Assembly: GCA_963587345.1 (NCBI GenBank)
Contig: CAVACW010000001.1
Span: 62,001 to 126,000 of the forward strand
Direction of reading: 5' to 3'
Length of the DNA stretch: 64,000 bases
Origin: Duodenibacillus sp963587345
GTDB taxonomy: Bacteria > Pseudomonadota > Gammaproteobacteria > Burkholderiales > Burkholderiaceae_F
Part shown: one piece after another, positions 16,906 through 25,836 of the stretch
Numbering within the stretch: position 1 is the first letter of the stretch
Layout: the number at the start of each line of letters is the position of its first letter
The notes under the pieces: model-generated
Told to the model about the DNA's origin: nothing
What the model saw: only the letters and a program-made list of their open reading frames with translations
Database searches by the model: none
Position numbers and translations under genes: made by a program

Positions 16906-18270
16906 TCACTTGAAAGCTGCAAAAGCCGTCGTTCCGAGGCGGTCCGAAATTGTACGAGCGATTTCTCGGGCTTTCGTCTGCGTGGTGTTGCCCACCATGA
17001 CGCACCAGCGGTTCCCCGAAGGCGCAATGCGCACGGGAGCCGTGATGCCTTCCGTGGTGAGCATCATTTCTGTGTGGGCAGCGAATTCCTGAGCATTCGT
17101 TTTGTTGTCAAAGGCGCCGATCTGTGCTCCCCAGGCTACTTCGCTGGAGTCAAGGAGCTTCAGCTCGGATGCGTCGTCAGCGGTGACAGCTGCTGCGGTC
17201 TCTACGCTGCCGGCTTCGGGGAAGACGCTGTCAAAGGACTCGTCTTCGGATGCGACAGCTGGGGTGGATGCGTTTACTTTAGCTTCTGACGGCAAGAGAT
17301 CGGCAAGCGGATCGGAGACCGTAACAGCGGTGGCTTCCGGAGTTGCCGGTGCGGCTTCCTGCGGCAGGTAAGAGGCAATCGTGTCTTGAATGCGGCGAGC
17401 TTCGGCATCCGCATTTTGAGCAGCGTTCGGCAGCGTCGCCATGGCGCCGACGACAGAGGAGTTCGTAGCGGGCTGCGGCGTTTGAACGGCGGAAGCGGCA
17501 ACCGTTGTTTTTTTCGCTGATGGTAGCGTGTTCAGTTGCGTTGCGCTCGGAGGCGTTTTCTGCAAAACGCTCGTGCGATTGACGGAGCGGACGGCACTGA
17601 CAGCTCCTGTTGCTGCGGCGAGCAGCGTGCTTGTCTTGCTGGCGGACTTTGAGGCAGCCGTAGTGTCGGAAGCGAGCGCTGCCGCAAGCGTTACATCGGT
17701 GTGCGTGGCGCTCGGAATATCGCCTCGGGCGATCTGTCGGCGGGTGATGCGCTCGATTCGAACTTTGGTGGTTCCCTTCTTCTGGTAGCCGAGCTTTACG
17801 GCGGCAGCGTAGCTCATGTCGATGGCGCGGCCGCCGATGAAGGGGCCGCGGTCGTTGACGCGCACGATGACGCTGCGGCCGTTGGCAAGGTTTGTGACCA
17901 AGGCGTAGCTCGGGAGTTCCATCGTCGGATGCGCAGCCGTCATGGCGTACATGTCGTAAGTCTCGCCGATTGCGGTCTTCTTGCCATGGAACTGCTTGCC
18001 GTACCAGCTCGCGGTGCCTGTCTGCGAAAAGGGCTTGTCGCCTGTCATCGGCGTGAAGCTCTGCCCCATCACCCGGTAGGGGCGGTTGGCGAACTTGTGA
18101 GCGGGCTCGACGCGAATCTTCATGGCGCCTGTGCTGCCGGCGCGCCAGGCGCTCACAGTGGAAGGGGGGCCGTCCTTGTCAAAGTACTTGCCGCTGTTGG
18201 AGTTGAAAGAGCAGCCGGCGAGACTTGCGGCAAGGAGAAAGGAAAGCCAGCAAAAATGTTTCTGAACCAT
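16906..18270 (-). CDS. rlpA: Septal ring lytic transglycosylase RlpA family lipoprotein
   Basis: A 454-residue lipoprotein with lipobox LAGC at Cys20. The double-psi beta-barrel RlpA domain is at about residues 80-165 (GTASWYGKQFHGKKTAIGE, VRVNDRGPFIGGRAIDMSYAAA). A long Ala/Thr/Ser-rich linker of about 190 residues follows, then a C-terminal SPOR domain at about 380-450 (AWGAQIGAFDNKTNAQEFA). In Pseudomonas RlpA is a lytic transglycosylase that cuts naked glycan strands at septa, which fits the SPOR domain. The Asp in VNDRGP and the His in KQFHGKKT correspond to conserved catalytic positions. It is divergent from gatC and heads a five-gene leftward operon. Confidence 0.9.
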   Translation of the reverse strand: MVQKHFCWLSFLLAASLAGCSFNSNSGKYFDKDGPPSTVSAWRAGSTGAMKIRVEPAHKFANRPYRVMGQSFTPMTGDKPFSQTGTASWYGKQFHGKKTAIGETYDMYAMTAAHPTMELPSYALVTNLANGRSVIVRVNDRGPFIGGRAIDMSYAAAVKLGYQKKGTTKVRIERITRRQIARGDIPSATHTDVTLAAALASDTTAASKSASKTSTLLAAATGAVSAVRSVNRTSVLQKTPPSATQLNTLPSAKKTTVAASAVQTPQPATNSSVVGAMATLPNAAQNADAEARRIQDTIASYLPQEAAPATPEATAVTVSDPLADLLPSEAKVNASTPAVASEDESFDSVFPEAGSVETAAAVTADDASELKLLDSSEVAWGAQIGAFDNKTNAQEFAAHTEMMLTTEGITAPVRIAPSGNRWCVMVGNTTQTKAREIARTISDRLGTTAFAAFK

Positions 18271-18487
18271 GGACGTCTGGAAAAAAGGAATGGCTGGCGA
18301 AAAAATCCTGCTTATTTAGGAATCAGCGCCGCCACCCGTAATGCTAGACTGTCGAACGCTCAAAAACCGCTGTTTTTCAGGCTCTGTTGCAGAACTTTTC
18401 AACTGCGTCGGGGAGTTGAAGAACGGTGCAGTTCATGCTTGGTTTTCCAACGCTTTAATTTCCGCATAGAAAGTAACAGGTAAGAAC

Positions 18488-18775
18488 ATGTCCCTCGGAT
18501 TGGATGATGTTCGCCGCATTGCCGAGCTCGGTCACATCGACATCAGTGATGACGATGCCGTGCGCATGCAGGGCGAACTCAACGACATTTTCAAAATGAT
18601 CGAACGCATTCAGGCCGTCAACACCGACGGTGTGGAGCCGATGATGCATCCTCATGACGGCGTGCAGCGCCTGCGTGAAGACGCCGTGGTGTTTGGCGAT
18701 GACCGCGAAGAAAACATGAAGAATGCGCCAGAAGAATACGAAGGGCTCTTCCTGGTGCCCCGCGTGGTGGAATAA
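18488..18775 (+). CDS. gatC: Asp-tRNA(Asn)/Glu-tRNA(Gln) amidotransferase subunit C
   Basis: A 95-residue GatC, the small belt-like subunit that holds GatA and GatB together. Family features are LGLDDVRRIAELGHIDIS at the start, ELNDIFKMIERIQAVNTDGVEPM in the middle and APEEYEGLFLVPRVVE at the C-terminus. AACAGG precedes the ATG. It is the first gene of gatCAB and is divergent from rlpA. The 217-base gap between the two starts must contain both promoters; I see no strong consensus promoter there. Confidence 0.95.
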   Translation: MSLGLDDVRRIAELGHIDISDDDAVRMQGELNDIFKMIERIQAVNTDGVEPMMHPHDGVQRLREDAVVFGDDREENMKNAPEEYEGLFLVPRVVE

Positions 18776-18786
18776 GGAGTGCCGCT

Positions 18787-20244
18787 GTGGAAGATGTGAA
18801 ATTTGCCTCCGTGATGGAGCTTTCCCGGGCGCTCGCCGCTAAGGAAGTGAGTGCAGTGGAACTGGCGCAGGCTTACCTTGATCGCATGGAAGCGCATAAG
18901 AATCTCAATTGCTTCCTTGACGTTCGTCCGGAAGTGACGCTCGCGGAAGCCCGTGAAGCTGACAAGCGCATTGCTGAAGGGACGGCGGGACGCCTCACCG
19001 GCATTCCTATCGCGCACAAGGACATTTTCGTGACGAAGAAGTGGGCCTCCACGGCCGCAAGCAAGATGCTCGAAGGCTATATGAGCCCCTTTGACGCGAC
19101 GGTGGTGAAGAAGCTTTCCGCCGCTGGCATGGTGACGCTCGGAAAGCTCAACTGCGATGAGTTTGCCATGGGCTCTGCTAATGAAAATTCAGCCTACGGC
19201 CGGGTCTACAACCCGTGGGACGTGAAGGCGGTTCCGGGGGGCAGTTCCGGCGGCAGCTCCGCCTGTGTGGCGGCGGGGCTGGCTCCCATCGCAACGGCGA
19301 CGGATACGGGCGGCTCCATTCGCGAGCCCGCTTCCTTTACGGGGGTGACGGGCTTGAAGCCCACGTACGGTCGTCCGAGCCGTCTTGGCATGATTGCGTT
19401 TGCTTCAAGCCTTGACACCGCCGGCCTCATGGCGCATTCCGCTGAAGACATCGCCTGGGTGCTGGGCGACATGGTTGGCTACGAGCCGTGGGACTCCACG
19501 AGTGAAAATCGTCCGACGGAAGATTTCACGCGTGATCTCAATCGCGGCGTAAAAGGCCTCAGAATCGGCGTGCCGCGCGCGTGGTTCACGGAAGCGCTCG
19601 ATGCGGAGGTGGGCGCGGCGATTGAGAAGGTGATTGACGAGTACCAGCGTCAGGGCGCCGAGATCGTTGACATCGCGCTTCCGACGGCGGAGCTGGGGGT
19701 TCCCGTCTATTACGTCGTCGCCTGCGCTGAAGCAAGCTCAAACCTTTCGCGCTTTGACGGCGTGCGCTACGGCCATCGTGCCGCACAGTACGACGACATT
19801 CAGGACATGATCAAGAAGAGCCGCAATGAAGGGTTCGGTGCGGAGCCCAAGCGCCGCATCATGATTGGCACCTACGTGCTCTCTCATGGCTACTACGACG
19901 CCTACTATCTCAAGGCGCAGAAGGTTCGCCGCCTCATCACGCAAGAATTTGACAAGGCGTTCGAGAGTGTGGATGCGATTCTGAGTCCGGTGACGACCTC
20001 CACGGCCTTTGACTTTGGCGCCAAGAGCGATCCGGTCACAGCGTACTTGGGCGACCTTTACACGGTGCCGGAGTCTTTGGCGGGGCTCCCCTGCATGAGT
20101 CTCCCCTGCGGCATTCATTCCAACGGCCGCCCCATTGGCGTGCAGCTCACCTGCGCGCGCTTTGAGGAAGCAAAAATGCTTGGAATTGCGCAGGCCTGGC
20201 AGAACGCCACCGACTGGCACATGAAGCATCCGACCGGGTTTTAA
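18787..20244 (+). CDS. gatA: Asp-tRNA(Asn)/Glu-tRNA(Gln) amidotransferase subunit A
   Basis: Amidase subunit that releases ammonia from glutamine for transamidation of Glu-tRNA(Gln) or Asp-tRNA(Asn). The amidase-signature triad is visible: Lys in IPIAHKDIF, the cis-Ser in PGGSSGGSSA and the nucleophilic Ser in DTGGSIREPA. The length of 485 residues is normal. The start is GTG at 18787, with AAGGAG overlapping the gatC stop ten bases upstream. It is followed directly by gatB, so the three subunits are made from one transcript. Confidence 0.96.
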   Translation: MEDVKFASVMELSRALAAKEVSAVELAQAYLDRMEAHKNLNCFLDVRPEVTLAEAREADKRIAEGTAGRLTGIPIAHKDIFVTKKWASTAASKMLEGYMSPFDATVVKKLSAAGMVTLGKLNCDEFAMGSANENSAYGRVYNPWDVKAVPGGSSGGSSACVAAGLAPIATATDTGGSIREPASFTGVTGLKPTYGRPSRLGMIAFASSLDTAGLMAHSAEDIAWVLGDMVGYEPWDSTSENRPTEDFTRDLNRGVKGLRIGVPRAWFTEALDAEVGAAIEKVIDEYQRQGAEIVDIALPTAELGVPVYYVVACAEASSNLSRFDGVRYGHRAAQYDDIQDMIKKSRNEGFGAEPKRRIMIGTYVLSHGYYDAYYLKAQKVRRLITQEFDKAFESVDAILSPVTTSTAFDFGAKSDPVTAYLGDLYTVPESLAGLPCMSLPCGIHSNGRPIGVQLTCARFEEAKMLGIAQAWQNATDWHMKHPTGF

Positions 20245-20259
20245 TTGAGAGTGAAGAAC

Positions 20260-21711
20260 ATGGAATGGGAAGTTGTCATCGGTCTTGAGACGCACGTTCA
20301 GCTCTCGACCGAGTCCAAGATTTTTTCTGGCGCCTCCACTGGCTTCGGCGCGGAGCCCAACACGCACGCCTGCTACATCGACCTCGCGCTCCCCGGGGCG
20401 CTCCCCGTTTTGAATAAGAACGCGGTGGAGAAGGCGATGCGCTTCGGGTTTGCCATCGGCGCCGAAGTGGCGGACAAGTCGGTCTTTGATCGCAAGAACT
20501 ATTTCTATCCTGATCTGCCGAAGGGCTATCAGATCAGCCAGTTCGAGCTGCCGATTGTGAAGGGCGGCCAGCTTTCCTTCACGGTGCAGCCCAAGGACGG
20601 CGAGCCCTATGTGAAGACGATCAACCTCACGCGCGCTCATCTTGAAGAAGACGCGGGAAAGAGCGTGCATGGCATCGTGGCGCACAAGTCGGGCATTGAC
20701 TTGAATCGTGCGGGGACGCCGCTTCTTGAAATCGTGACGGAACCCGAGATGCGCAGCTCGGCCGAAGCCGTCGGCTACGCCCGTGCGTTGCATGCGCTCG
20801 TGGTGTGGCTTGGCATGACGCGCGGCAACATGCAGGAGGGCAACTTCCGCTGTGATGCGAACGTATCCGTGCGTCCGAAGGGCGAGACGAAGTTCGGCAC
20901 GCGCTGCGAGATCAAGAATCTCAATTCCTTCAAGTTCCTGCAGGACGCCATCGACTACGAAGTGCGTCGCCAGATTGAACTCATTGAGGCGGGCGGCCGG
21001 GTGGTTCAGGCGACGCGCCTCTATGACCCGGATCAGAATGAAACCCGGCAGATGCGCAGCAAGGAAGACTCGATGGACTATCGCTACTTCCCGGATCCCG
21101 ATCTGATGCCGCTCGTCATCAGTCCGGAATGGAAGGCGAAGGTGCAGGCGTCGATGCCGGAATTGCCCGAAGCGATGAGAAAGCGTCTGGTGGCGAACTT
21201 TGGTCTCACCGACTATGACGCGGGCGTCATCACGTCTTCTCGCGACGTGGCGGACTACTTCCTCAAGGCCTCCGAAGGATTGAAGGACAAGAAGATCGCC
21301 GCCAACTGGGTGATGGGGGAAGTGGCGGCGAACGTGAACGCCGTCGAGGGCATGACCTACGCTGACGCGCCGGTGAAAGGCGAGACGCTGGGCGACATTC
21401 TGAAGCGGCTGGCCGATGGCACGGTGAACGCGAAGGGCGCCAAGCGCCTCTTCTCGCTTCTCTGGGATGGCGCCGAAGGCACGGTGGACGCGCTGATTGA
21501 GAAGGAAGGCCTCAAGCAGATTTCGGACGCTTCGGCGATCGAAGGCATCATCGACGAAGTTCTCAAGAACAACGCCAAGATGGTGGAGGAATTCCGCGCC
21601 GGCAAGGAAAAGGCCTTCAATGCACTCGTGGGGCAGGCCATGAAGGCCACTCGAGGCAAGGCCAACCCCAAGCAGGTGAATGAAATCCTGCGCGCGAAGC
21701 TCGCCGTTTGA
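20260..21711 (+). CDS. gatB: Asp-tRNA(Asn)/Glu-tRNA(Gln) amidotransferase subunit B
   Basis: The tRNA-binding kinase and transamidase subunit of GatCAB. Motifs are WEVVIGLETHVQL at the start, LALPGALPVLN, RKNYFYPDLPKGYQISQ, EEDAGKS, and a C-terminal YqeY-like helical tail (FNALVGQAMKATRGKANP). The chosen ATG 20260 gives 483 residues; in-frame TTG and GTG codons at 20245 and 20251 lie in the ribosome-binding region (GAGAGTGAAG). It starts 15 bases after gatA. Presence of GatCAB implies that at least one of Gln-tRNA or Asn-tRNA is made indirectly, as in many bacteria. Confidence 0.96.
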   Translation: MEWEVVIGLETHVQLSTESKIFSGASTGFGAEPNTHACYIDLALPGALPVLNKNAVEKAMRFGFAIGAEVADKSVFDRKNYFYPDLPKGYQISQFELPIVKGGQLSFTVQPKDGEPYVKTINLTRAHLEEDAGKSVHGIVAHKSGIDLNRAGTPLLEIVTEPEMRSSAEAVGYARALHALVVWLGMTRGNMQEGNFRCDANVSVRPKGETKFGTRCEIKNLNSFKFLQDAIDYEVRRQIELIEAGGRVVQATRLYDPDQNETRQMRSKEDSMDYRYFPDPDLMPLVISPEWKAKVQASMPELPEAMRKRLVANFGLTDYDAGVITSSRDVADYFLKASEGLKDKKIAANWVMGEVAANVNAVEGMTYADAPVKGETLGDILKRLADGTVNAKGAKRLFSLLWDGAEGTVDALIEKEGLKQISDASAIEGIIDEVLKNNAKMVEEFRAGKEKAFNALVGQAMKATRGKANPKQVNEILRAKLAV

Positions 21712-21782
21712 CTCGAGCTTTGAAGCAACTGTTGCGCCTGCTTTTCTTTGTCGGAGAGGCAGGCGTTTTCTTTGGTTCATCC

Positions 21783-22160
21783 ATGAAGCGCTTGAGTTGG
21801 ATTCGCCCGCTGGATCGCGTGAAGTTCGGCCGAGTGAGCCGCGCGGTATTCTGGAGCACGGCAGTGTTTGACGTGTTGCTCCTTGTCGTGGCTTTTTTCG
21901 GACCGCTGGAAGTGGCTTATCAGTTGCAGCTGGAGCCCGAGGGCTGGTTCATGCGCGCGTGGGTGCTGGGCTGGGGCGTTCTGGCCGTCACGCTGTTCGT
22001 GTGTCTCGGGCGGCTGGCGCGTCGTCGTCTGCACGATGTCGGGCGGTCGGGGGTGTCGTTGCTGTGGCTTCTCGTTCCGCTGGCCGGGTGGCTTCTGATC
22101 GGCTGGCTTTTGACGAGGCCGTCGGTGGCAGGCAAGACTCGATACGATGAGCTTTCATGA
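21783..22160 (+). CDS. DUF805-like membrane protein
   Basis: A 125-residue protein with three or four hydrophobic segments. RVKFGRVSRAVFWSTAVF near the start and RRRLHDVGRSGVSLLWLL in the second half resemble the DUF805 family pattern (GRxxFW, then RRLHDIGRSG). The function of the family is unknown. ATG at 21783 is chosen because the family pattern begins just after it; the same frame stays open back to 21708, overlapping the end of gatB. It lies downstream of gatB on the same strand and may be cotranscribed. Confidence 0.6.
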   Translation: MKRLSWIRPLDRVKFGRVSRAVFWSTAVFDVLLLVVAFFGPLEVAYQLQLEPEGWFMRAWVLGWGVLAVTLFVCLGRLARRRLHDVGRSGVSLLWLLVPLAGWLLIGWLLTRPSVAGKTRYDELS

Positions 22161-22162
22161 AA

Positions 22163-22181
22163 AAGCCGCCCGAAGGCGGCT
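22163..22181 (-). terminator. Rho-independent terminator of pyrE
   Basis: AGCCGCC and GGCGGCT pair around a CGAA loop; read leftward the hairpin is followed by TTTTT. It lies 20 bases after the pyrE stop and just after the convergent DUF805 stop. There is no T run for rightward transcription. Confidence 0.8.
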
Positions 22182-22200
22182 CTGAGACAATGTGCGTGCT

Positions 22201-22878
22201 TTATGCGCCGTAACGCTGGCGGTAAGCGGCGACGGCGTCCTTGTAGGCGGCGACTGCTTTGGCGGCGTCGCTTTCGCCGTCCATGAAGCTCAGAAGGTCA
22301 GCCAGGTTGGCAATCGAGATGACCGGAATGCCGATTGTCTTCTCCACGTCCTGCACGGCGGACGTTTCCGTCATTACCTCGGCATTTCCGCCCTTTTCCA
22401 TGCGGTCGAGCGCGATCAGCACGCCGGAAGGCGTGGCGCCGTTGGCTTTGATGAGAGCCACGGACTCGCGCACGGAGGTGCCTGCGCTGATTACGTCGTC
22501 AATGATGATGACGCGGCCTTTGAGGGGCGAGCCGATGATAGTGCCGCCTTCGCCATGATCCTTGGCCTCCTTACGGTTGAAGGCGTAGGGAACATCAAGG
22601 CCGAGACGCGAAAGGTTGATGGCGACGGCGGCTGCTAGCGGGATGCCCTTGTAGGCAGGACCGTAGATCATGTCAAAGTCCACGCGTCCGGCCTTTTTTG
22701 CGTTGAGCAGTGCCTGCGCGTAGAAGTGGCCGAGGCGGTCGAGCAGCGCGCCGGTGTTGAAGAGCCCGGCATTGAAGAAGTAGGGGCTCAGGCGGCCGGC
22801 CTTGGTCTTGAATTCGCCGAAGCGAAGGACATTGGCATTGAGCGCAAACTCGATGAACTGGTGATGATTTTCGGTCAT
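22201..22878 (-). CDS. pyrE: Orotate phosphoribosyltransferase
   Basis: Converts orotate and PRPP to orotidine 5'-phosphate in pyrimidine synthesis. The 225-residue protein has FGEFKTKAGRLSPYFFNAG at the orotate-binding end, YGPAYKGIPLA, NRKEAKDHGEGG (the flexible catalytic loop) and the PRPP-binding motif VIIIDDVISAGTSVRES. The length matches the proteobacterial enzyme. It is divergent from xth with a 125-base gap and has its own terminator downstream, so it is probably a single-gene transcript. Confidence 0.96.
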   Translation of the reverse strand: MTENHHQFIEFALNANVLRFGEFKTKAGRLSPYFFNAGLFNTGALLDRLGHFYAQALLNAKKAGRVDFDMIYGPAYKGIPLAAAVAINLSRLGLDVPYAFNRKEAKDHGEGGTIIGSPLKGRVIIIDDVISAGTSVRESVALIKANGATPSGVLIALDRMEKGGNAEVMTETSAVQDVEKTIGIPVISIANLADLLSFMDGESDAAKAVAAYKDAVAAYRQRYGA

Positions 22879-23003
22879 GACGTAGGATTCGTTGCGAAGG
22901 CCTGAGGGGCGGTCGCGAGGTGAAAAAATGGGTAAGGAAGCCTCAATTCTAGCCCGCGGTCGCCCCCGCTAAAATGGGGCGTCGAACTTAGGAGATTCAA
23001 TCA

Positions 23004-23780
23004 ATGCTGCGCCTTGTGACATTCAATGCGAACGGCATCCGCAGTGCGGACAAGAAGGGCTTTTGGTCTTGGTTTGAGGCGCAGAATGCTGACGTTCTTT
23101 GCGTTCAGGAGCTGAAGGCGCAGGAAGCGGACTTGTTGGAAGTCATCCGGTGCCGGCCGGGATACCACGCGTGGTTTCACTGTGCTCAAAAGAAGGGATA
23201 TTCCGGCTGTGGCATTTGGTCACGCGCGAAGCCCGAACAGGTTCAGATCGGCATGGGTGTGCCGGAGTTTGACGAGGAGGGCCGCTATGTACGGCTCGAT
23301 TTCAAGAAGACGTCGGTGATCGGCGTCTACTTTCCCTCGGGCACGAGCGGCGACGATCGTCAGGCGGCGAAGTATCGCTTTCTGGCTGCTTTTGAAGCGC
23401 ATGTTGAAGCGCTTCGTAAGGAAGGTCGCGAAATTGTCTTCGCGGGCGATGTGAACATCGCGCATAAGGAAATCGACCTCAAGAACTGGAAGGGCAATCT
23501 CGACCATACGGGTTTTTTGCCTGAAGAGCGCGCATGGATGACGCATCTTTTTGATGATCTTGGCTGGTGCGACGTCTTTCGAAAATTGGATCCGCGTCCG
23601 GATCAGTACACCTGGTGGAGCCAGCGGGGGCAGGCCAGAGCGAAGAACGTCGGCTGGCGCATTGACTATCAAATTGCGACGCCGGTGCTGGCAGCCTCGG
23701 CGCGCGCTGCGGCGATTTATGCGGCGGAGAAGTTTTCAGATCATGCGCCGCTCACGATTGACTATGACTGGAGTCTTTGA
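23004..23780 (+). CDS. xth: Exodeoxyribonuclease III
   Basis: AP endonuclease and 3'-5' exonuclease of base-excision repair, 258 residues. Family motifs are FNANGIRSA at the N-terminus, CVQELKAQ (metal-binding Glu), FAGDVNIAHKEIDLKN (Asp and Asn), WRIDYQIATP and the C-terminal SDHAPLTIDYDW with the catalytic His. AGGAGA lies ten bases before the ATG. The stop overlaps the ATG of the pseudouridine synthase gene (TGATG), so the two are translationally coupled. Confidence 0.95.
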   Translation: MLRLVTFNANGIRSADKKGFWSWFEAQNADVLCVQELKAQEADLLEVIRCRPGYHAWFHCAQKKGYSGCGIWSRAKPEQVQIGMGVPEFDEEGRYVRLDFKKTSVIGVYFPSGTSGDDRQAAKYRFLAAFEAHVEALRKEGREIVFAGDVNIAHKEIDLKNWKGNLDHTGFLPEERAWMTHLFDDLGWCDVFRKLDPRPDQYTWWSQRGQARAKNVGWRIDYQIATPVLAASARAAAIYAAEKFSDHAPLTIDYDWSL

Positions 23781-24490
23781 TGCGTTTGGAAGACGTTCTT
23801 TTTTCTCAGGGGTTTGGTACGCGGCATGAATGCCGGGGCCTTATTGCCTTGGGACGCGTCACGTTTGACGGCGTCAAGATGGAAGACCCGGATGCACCGG
23901 TGGATCCCGAGGGAAAAAGCTTTACGGTGGATGGCGAGGCGTGGTCGTATCGAGAGAAGGCGCTCATTGTGCTCAACAAGCCCGCAGGTTATGAATGTTC
24001 TCAAAAGCCCTTGCATCACCCGTCGGTGATGCAGCTTTTGCCGCCGCCCTTGCGTGTTCGGGGGCTGCAGCCCGTGGGACGCCTTGACGAGGACACGACG
24101 GGACTCCTTCTTTTGACGGACGACGGCGCGCTCATTCATCGGTTGACACACCCAAAAAAGCACGTGGCGAAGACGTATGAAGTTCTTTGCAAGCATCCAG
24201 TGACCGACGTTATGGTGAAGAAGCTTCTTGCCGGCGTGATGATTGAAGGCGAGAGGGAGCCTGTGGCGGCTGTGCGGTGTGAGATTACGGGAGAAAAGAC
24301 GATGCGGCTTGTGATCACGGCAGGAAAATACCATCAGGTGAAGCGCATGACGGCGGCGGTTGGCAATCGTGTGGAAGGCTTGTCTCGTTCGGGATTTGGC
24401 GCTTTCACGTTGCCGCCAGACTTGTCTGAGCGCGCCTGGCGCTGGCTTACGGACGAAGAGACGAAGGCCGTTCAGCAGAGGAATTTTTAA
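23780..24490 (+). CDS. Pseudouridine synthase, RsuA/RluB/E/F family
   Basis: A 236-residue protein with an S4-like N-terminal domain (RLEDVLFSQGFGTRHECRGLIALGRVTFDG) and a catalytic domain with GRLDEDTTGLLLLTDDG, where the Asp of GRLD is the nucleophile. The closest E. coli member by layout is RsuA, which makes pseudouridine 516 in 16S rRNA, but RluE or RluF-type specificity cannot be excluded without alignment. ATG 23780 shares bases with the xth stop. ampG follows after 12 bases, so xth, this gene and ampG look like one transcript. Confidence 0.85.
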   Translation: MRLEDVLFSQGFGTRHECRGLIALGRVTFDGVKMEDPDAPVDPEGKSFTVDGEAWSYREKALIVLNKPAGYECSQKPLHHPSVMQLLPPPLRVRGLQPVGRLDEDTTGLLLLTDDGALIHRLTHPKKHVAKTYEVLCKHPVTDVMVKKLLAGVMIEGEREPVAAVRCEITGEKTMRLVITAGKYHQVKRMTAAVGNRVEGLSRSGFGAFTLPPDLSERAWRWLTDEETKAVQQRNF

Positions 24491-24502
24491 GGAGCGTCTT
24501 GC

Positions 24503-25822
24503 ATGAATCGGCTTCTGGAATGGCTGGAACCGTACCGCAATCCGGCAGCGCTGCGCATGTTTTTTCTAGGGTTCTCCTCGGGGCTGCCGCTGCTTCTTGT
24601 GCTGGGAACACTTTCCTTTCGATTGCGCGAGTGCGGCATCGATTTGAAGACCATCGGATTCATGAGTTGGGTGGGTCTTTGCTGGGGCATGAAGTGGCTG
24701 TGGGCTCCGCTGGTGGACCGGCTGCCGATTCCCTTTTTGACGTCGGCGTTCGGACGGCGACGCTCCTGGCTACTTTTGGCGCAGGCGGGGCTGGTGGCGG
24801 GGCTGGCGCTTTTGGCATTCGCCCGCCCGGAGGCGGATTTGACGCAGACGGCGGTCTGTGCGCTCGTCACGGCGTTTTTTGGCGCCACGCAGGACATTGC
24901 GTTGGATGCTTACCGCATTGAGTCCGGCAGCGAAGAGGAGCAGGCGGCGTTTGCTGCGACGTATCAGACGGGGTATCGACTGGCCATGATCTGGTCGGGC
25001 GCCGGGGCGCTGGCGATTGCGGCGGCGTTTGACGTCGGAAGTTCGGGCGGATGGAAAGCGGCGTATCTCGTTATGGCGGTGAGCCTGCTTCCCGGCGTAT
25101 TGACGGTGTTGCTGAGTCCGGAGCCCGCGGTGGAGAACCGGATCGTCAAGGCTAAAAATCCCGCGGCGTGGTTTTATGAGGCGGCTTGTCTGCCTTTCAT
25201 CGATTTTTTCAAGCGCTTTGGCGTCTGGGCGATTGCAGTGCTTCTTCTGATTGCCACCTATCGAATCAGCGACGTGGTGATGGGCATCATGGCGAATCCC
25301 TTCTATAGCGACATGGGCTTTACGAAGGAGGAGGTGGCTGCTGTGAGCAAGGTGTTCGGCGTTGTGATGACGCTTGCGGGCGCTTTTGTTGGCGGCGTGG
25401 TGGCGATGAAAATCGGCGTCATGAAGACGCTCTTCCTTGGAGGGCTTCTGTCGGCGGCCACCAACTTGCTGTTTTCCGTGCTCGCCGCTCGAGGGCATGA
25501 TCTGGCGTTTCTTGTCTTCACGGTGAGTGCGGACAATCTGGCGGGCGGACTTGCGTCAGCGGCCTTCGTGGCGTATTTGTCGGGCTTGACCAACTCGGCT
25601 TATTCCGCGACGCAGTACGCGCTCTTTAGCTCCATCATGCTGCTGTTGCCGAAATTCTTGGCGGGCTTTTCCGGCATGGCAGTGGAATTGATGGGGTATG
25701 CGGGCTTCTTCACGACGACAGCTTGTCTCGGCATTCCTGTGCTGTTTTTCGTAGTGCTTGCCGGCAGGGCTCGCCAGACGATGGCAGAGAAAAACAAGGA
25801 GCCGCCCGCGGACGGCTCCTGA
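24503..25822 (+). CDS. ampG: AmpG-like muropeptide permease (MFS)
   Basis: A 439-residue protein of the AmpG branch of the major facilitator superfamily, which imports GlcNAc-anhydroMurNAc peptides for cell-wall recycling. Supporting features are about 12 hydrophobic segments, the opening EPYRNPAALRMFFLGFSSGLPL typical of AmpG, GLCWGMKWLWAPLVDRL, the loop FGRRRSWLLLAQ, and FGATQDIALDAYRIE in the fourth segment region. AAGGAGC precedes the ATG. Its last 25 bases also encode the hairpin that serves as terminator for the leftward operon next door. Confidence 0.88.
   Translation: MNRLLEWLEPYRNPAALRMFFLGFSSGLPLLLVLGTLSFRLRECGIDLKTIGFMSWVGLCWGMKWLWAPLVDRLPIPFLTSAFGRRRSWLLLAQAGLVAGLALLAFARPEADLTQTAVCALVTAFFGATQDIALDAYRIESGSEEEQAAFAATYQTGYRLAMIWSGAGALAIAAAFDVGSSGGWKAAYLVMAVSLLPGVLTVLLSPEPAVENRIVKAKNPAAWFYEAACLPFIDFFKRFGVWAIAVLLLIATYRISDVVMGIMANPFYSDMGFTKEEVAAVSKVFGVVMTLAGAFVGGVVAMKIGVMKTLFLGGLLSAATNLLFSVLAARGHDLAFLVFTVSADNLAGGLASAAFVAYLSGLTNSAYSATQYALFSSIMLLLPKFLAGFSGMAVELMGYAGFFTTTACLGIPVLFFVVLAGRARQTMAEKNKEPPADGS
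25797..25820 (-). terminator. Terminator of the pts-UPF0149 operon, inside the ampG 3' end
   Basis: AGGAGCCG and CGGCTCCT pair around CCCGCGGA; read leftward the hairpin is followed by TTGTTTTTC. It is therefore oriented to stop the ptsI-UPF0149 transcript, whose last stop is at 25837, while also being coding sequence for the last residues of AmpG. Confidence 0.75.
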
Positions 25823-25836
25823 AGTTCGCTAAAAAA

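Noticed and set aside
19738..21780. 680-residue open frame opposite gatA/gatB
   Set aside because: It mirrors GatB codons, has no plausible start signal and no family pattern.
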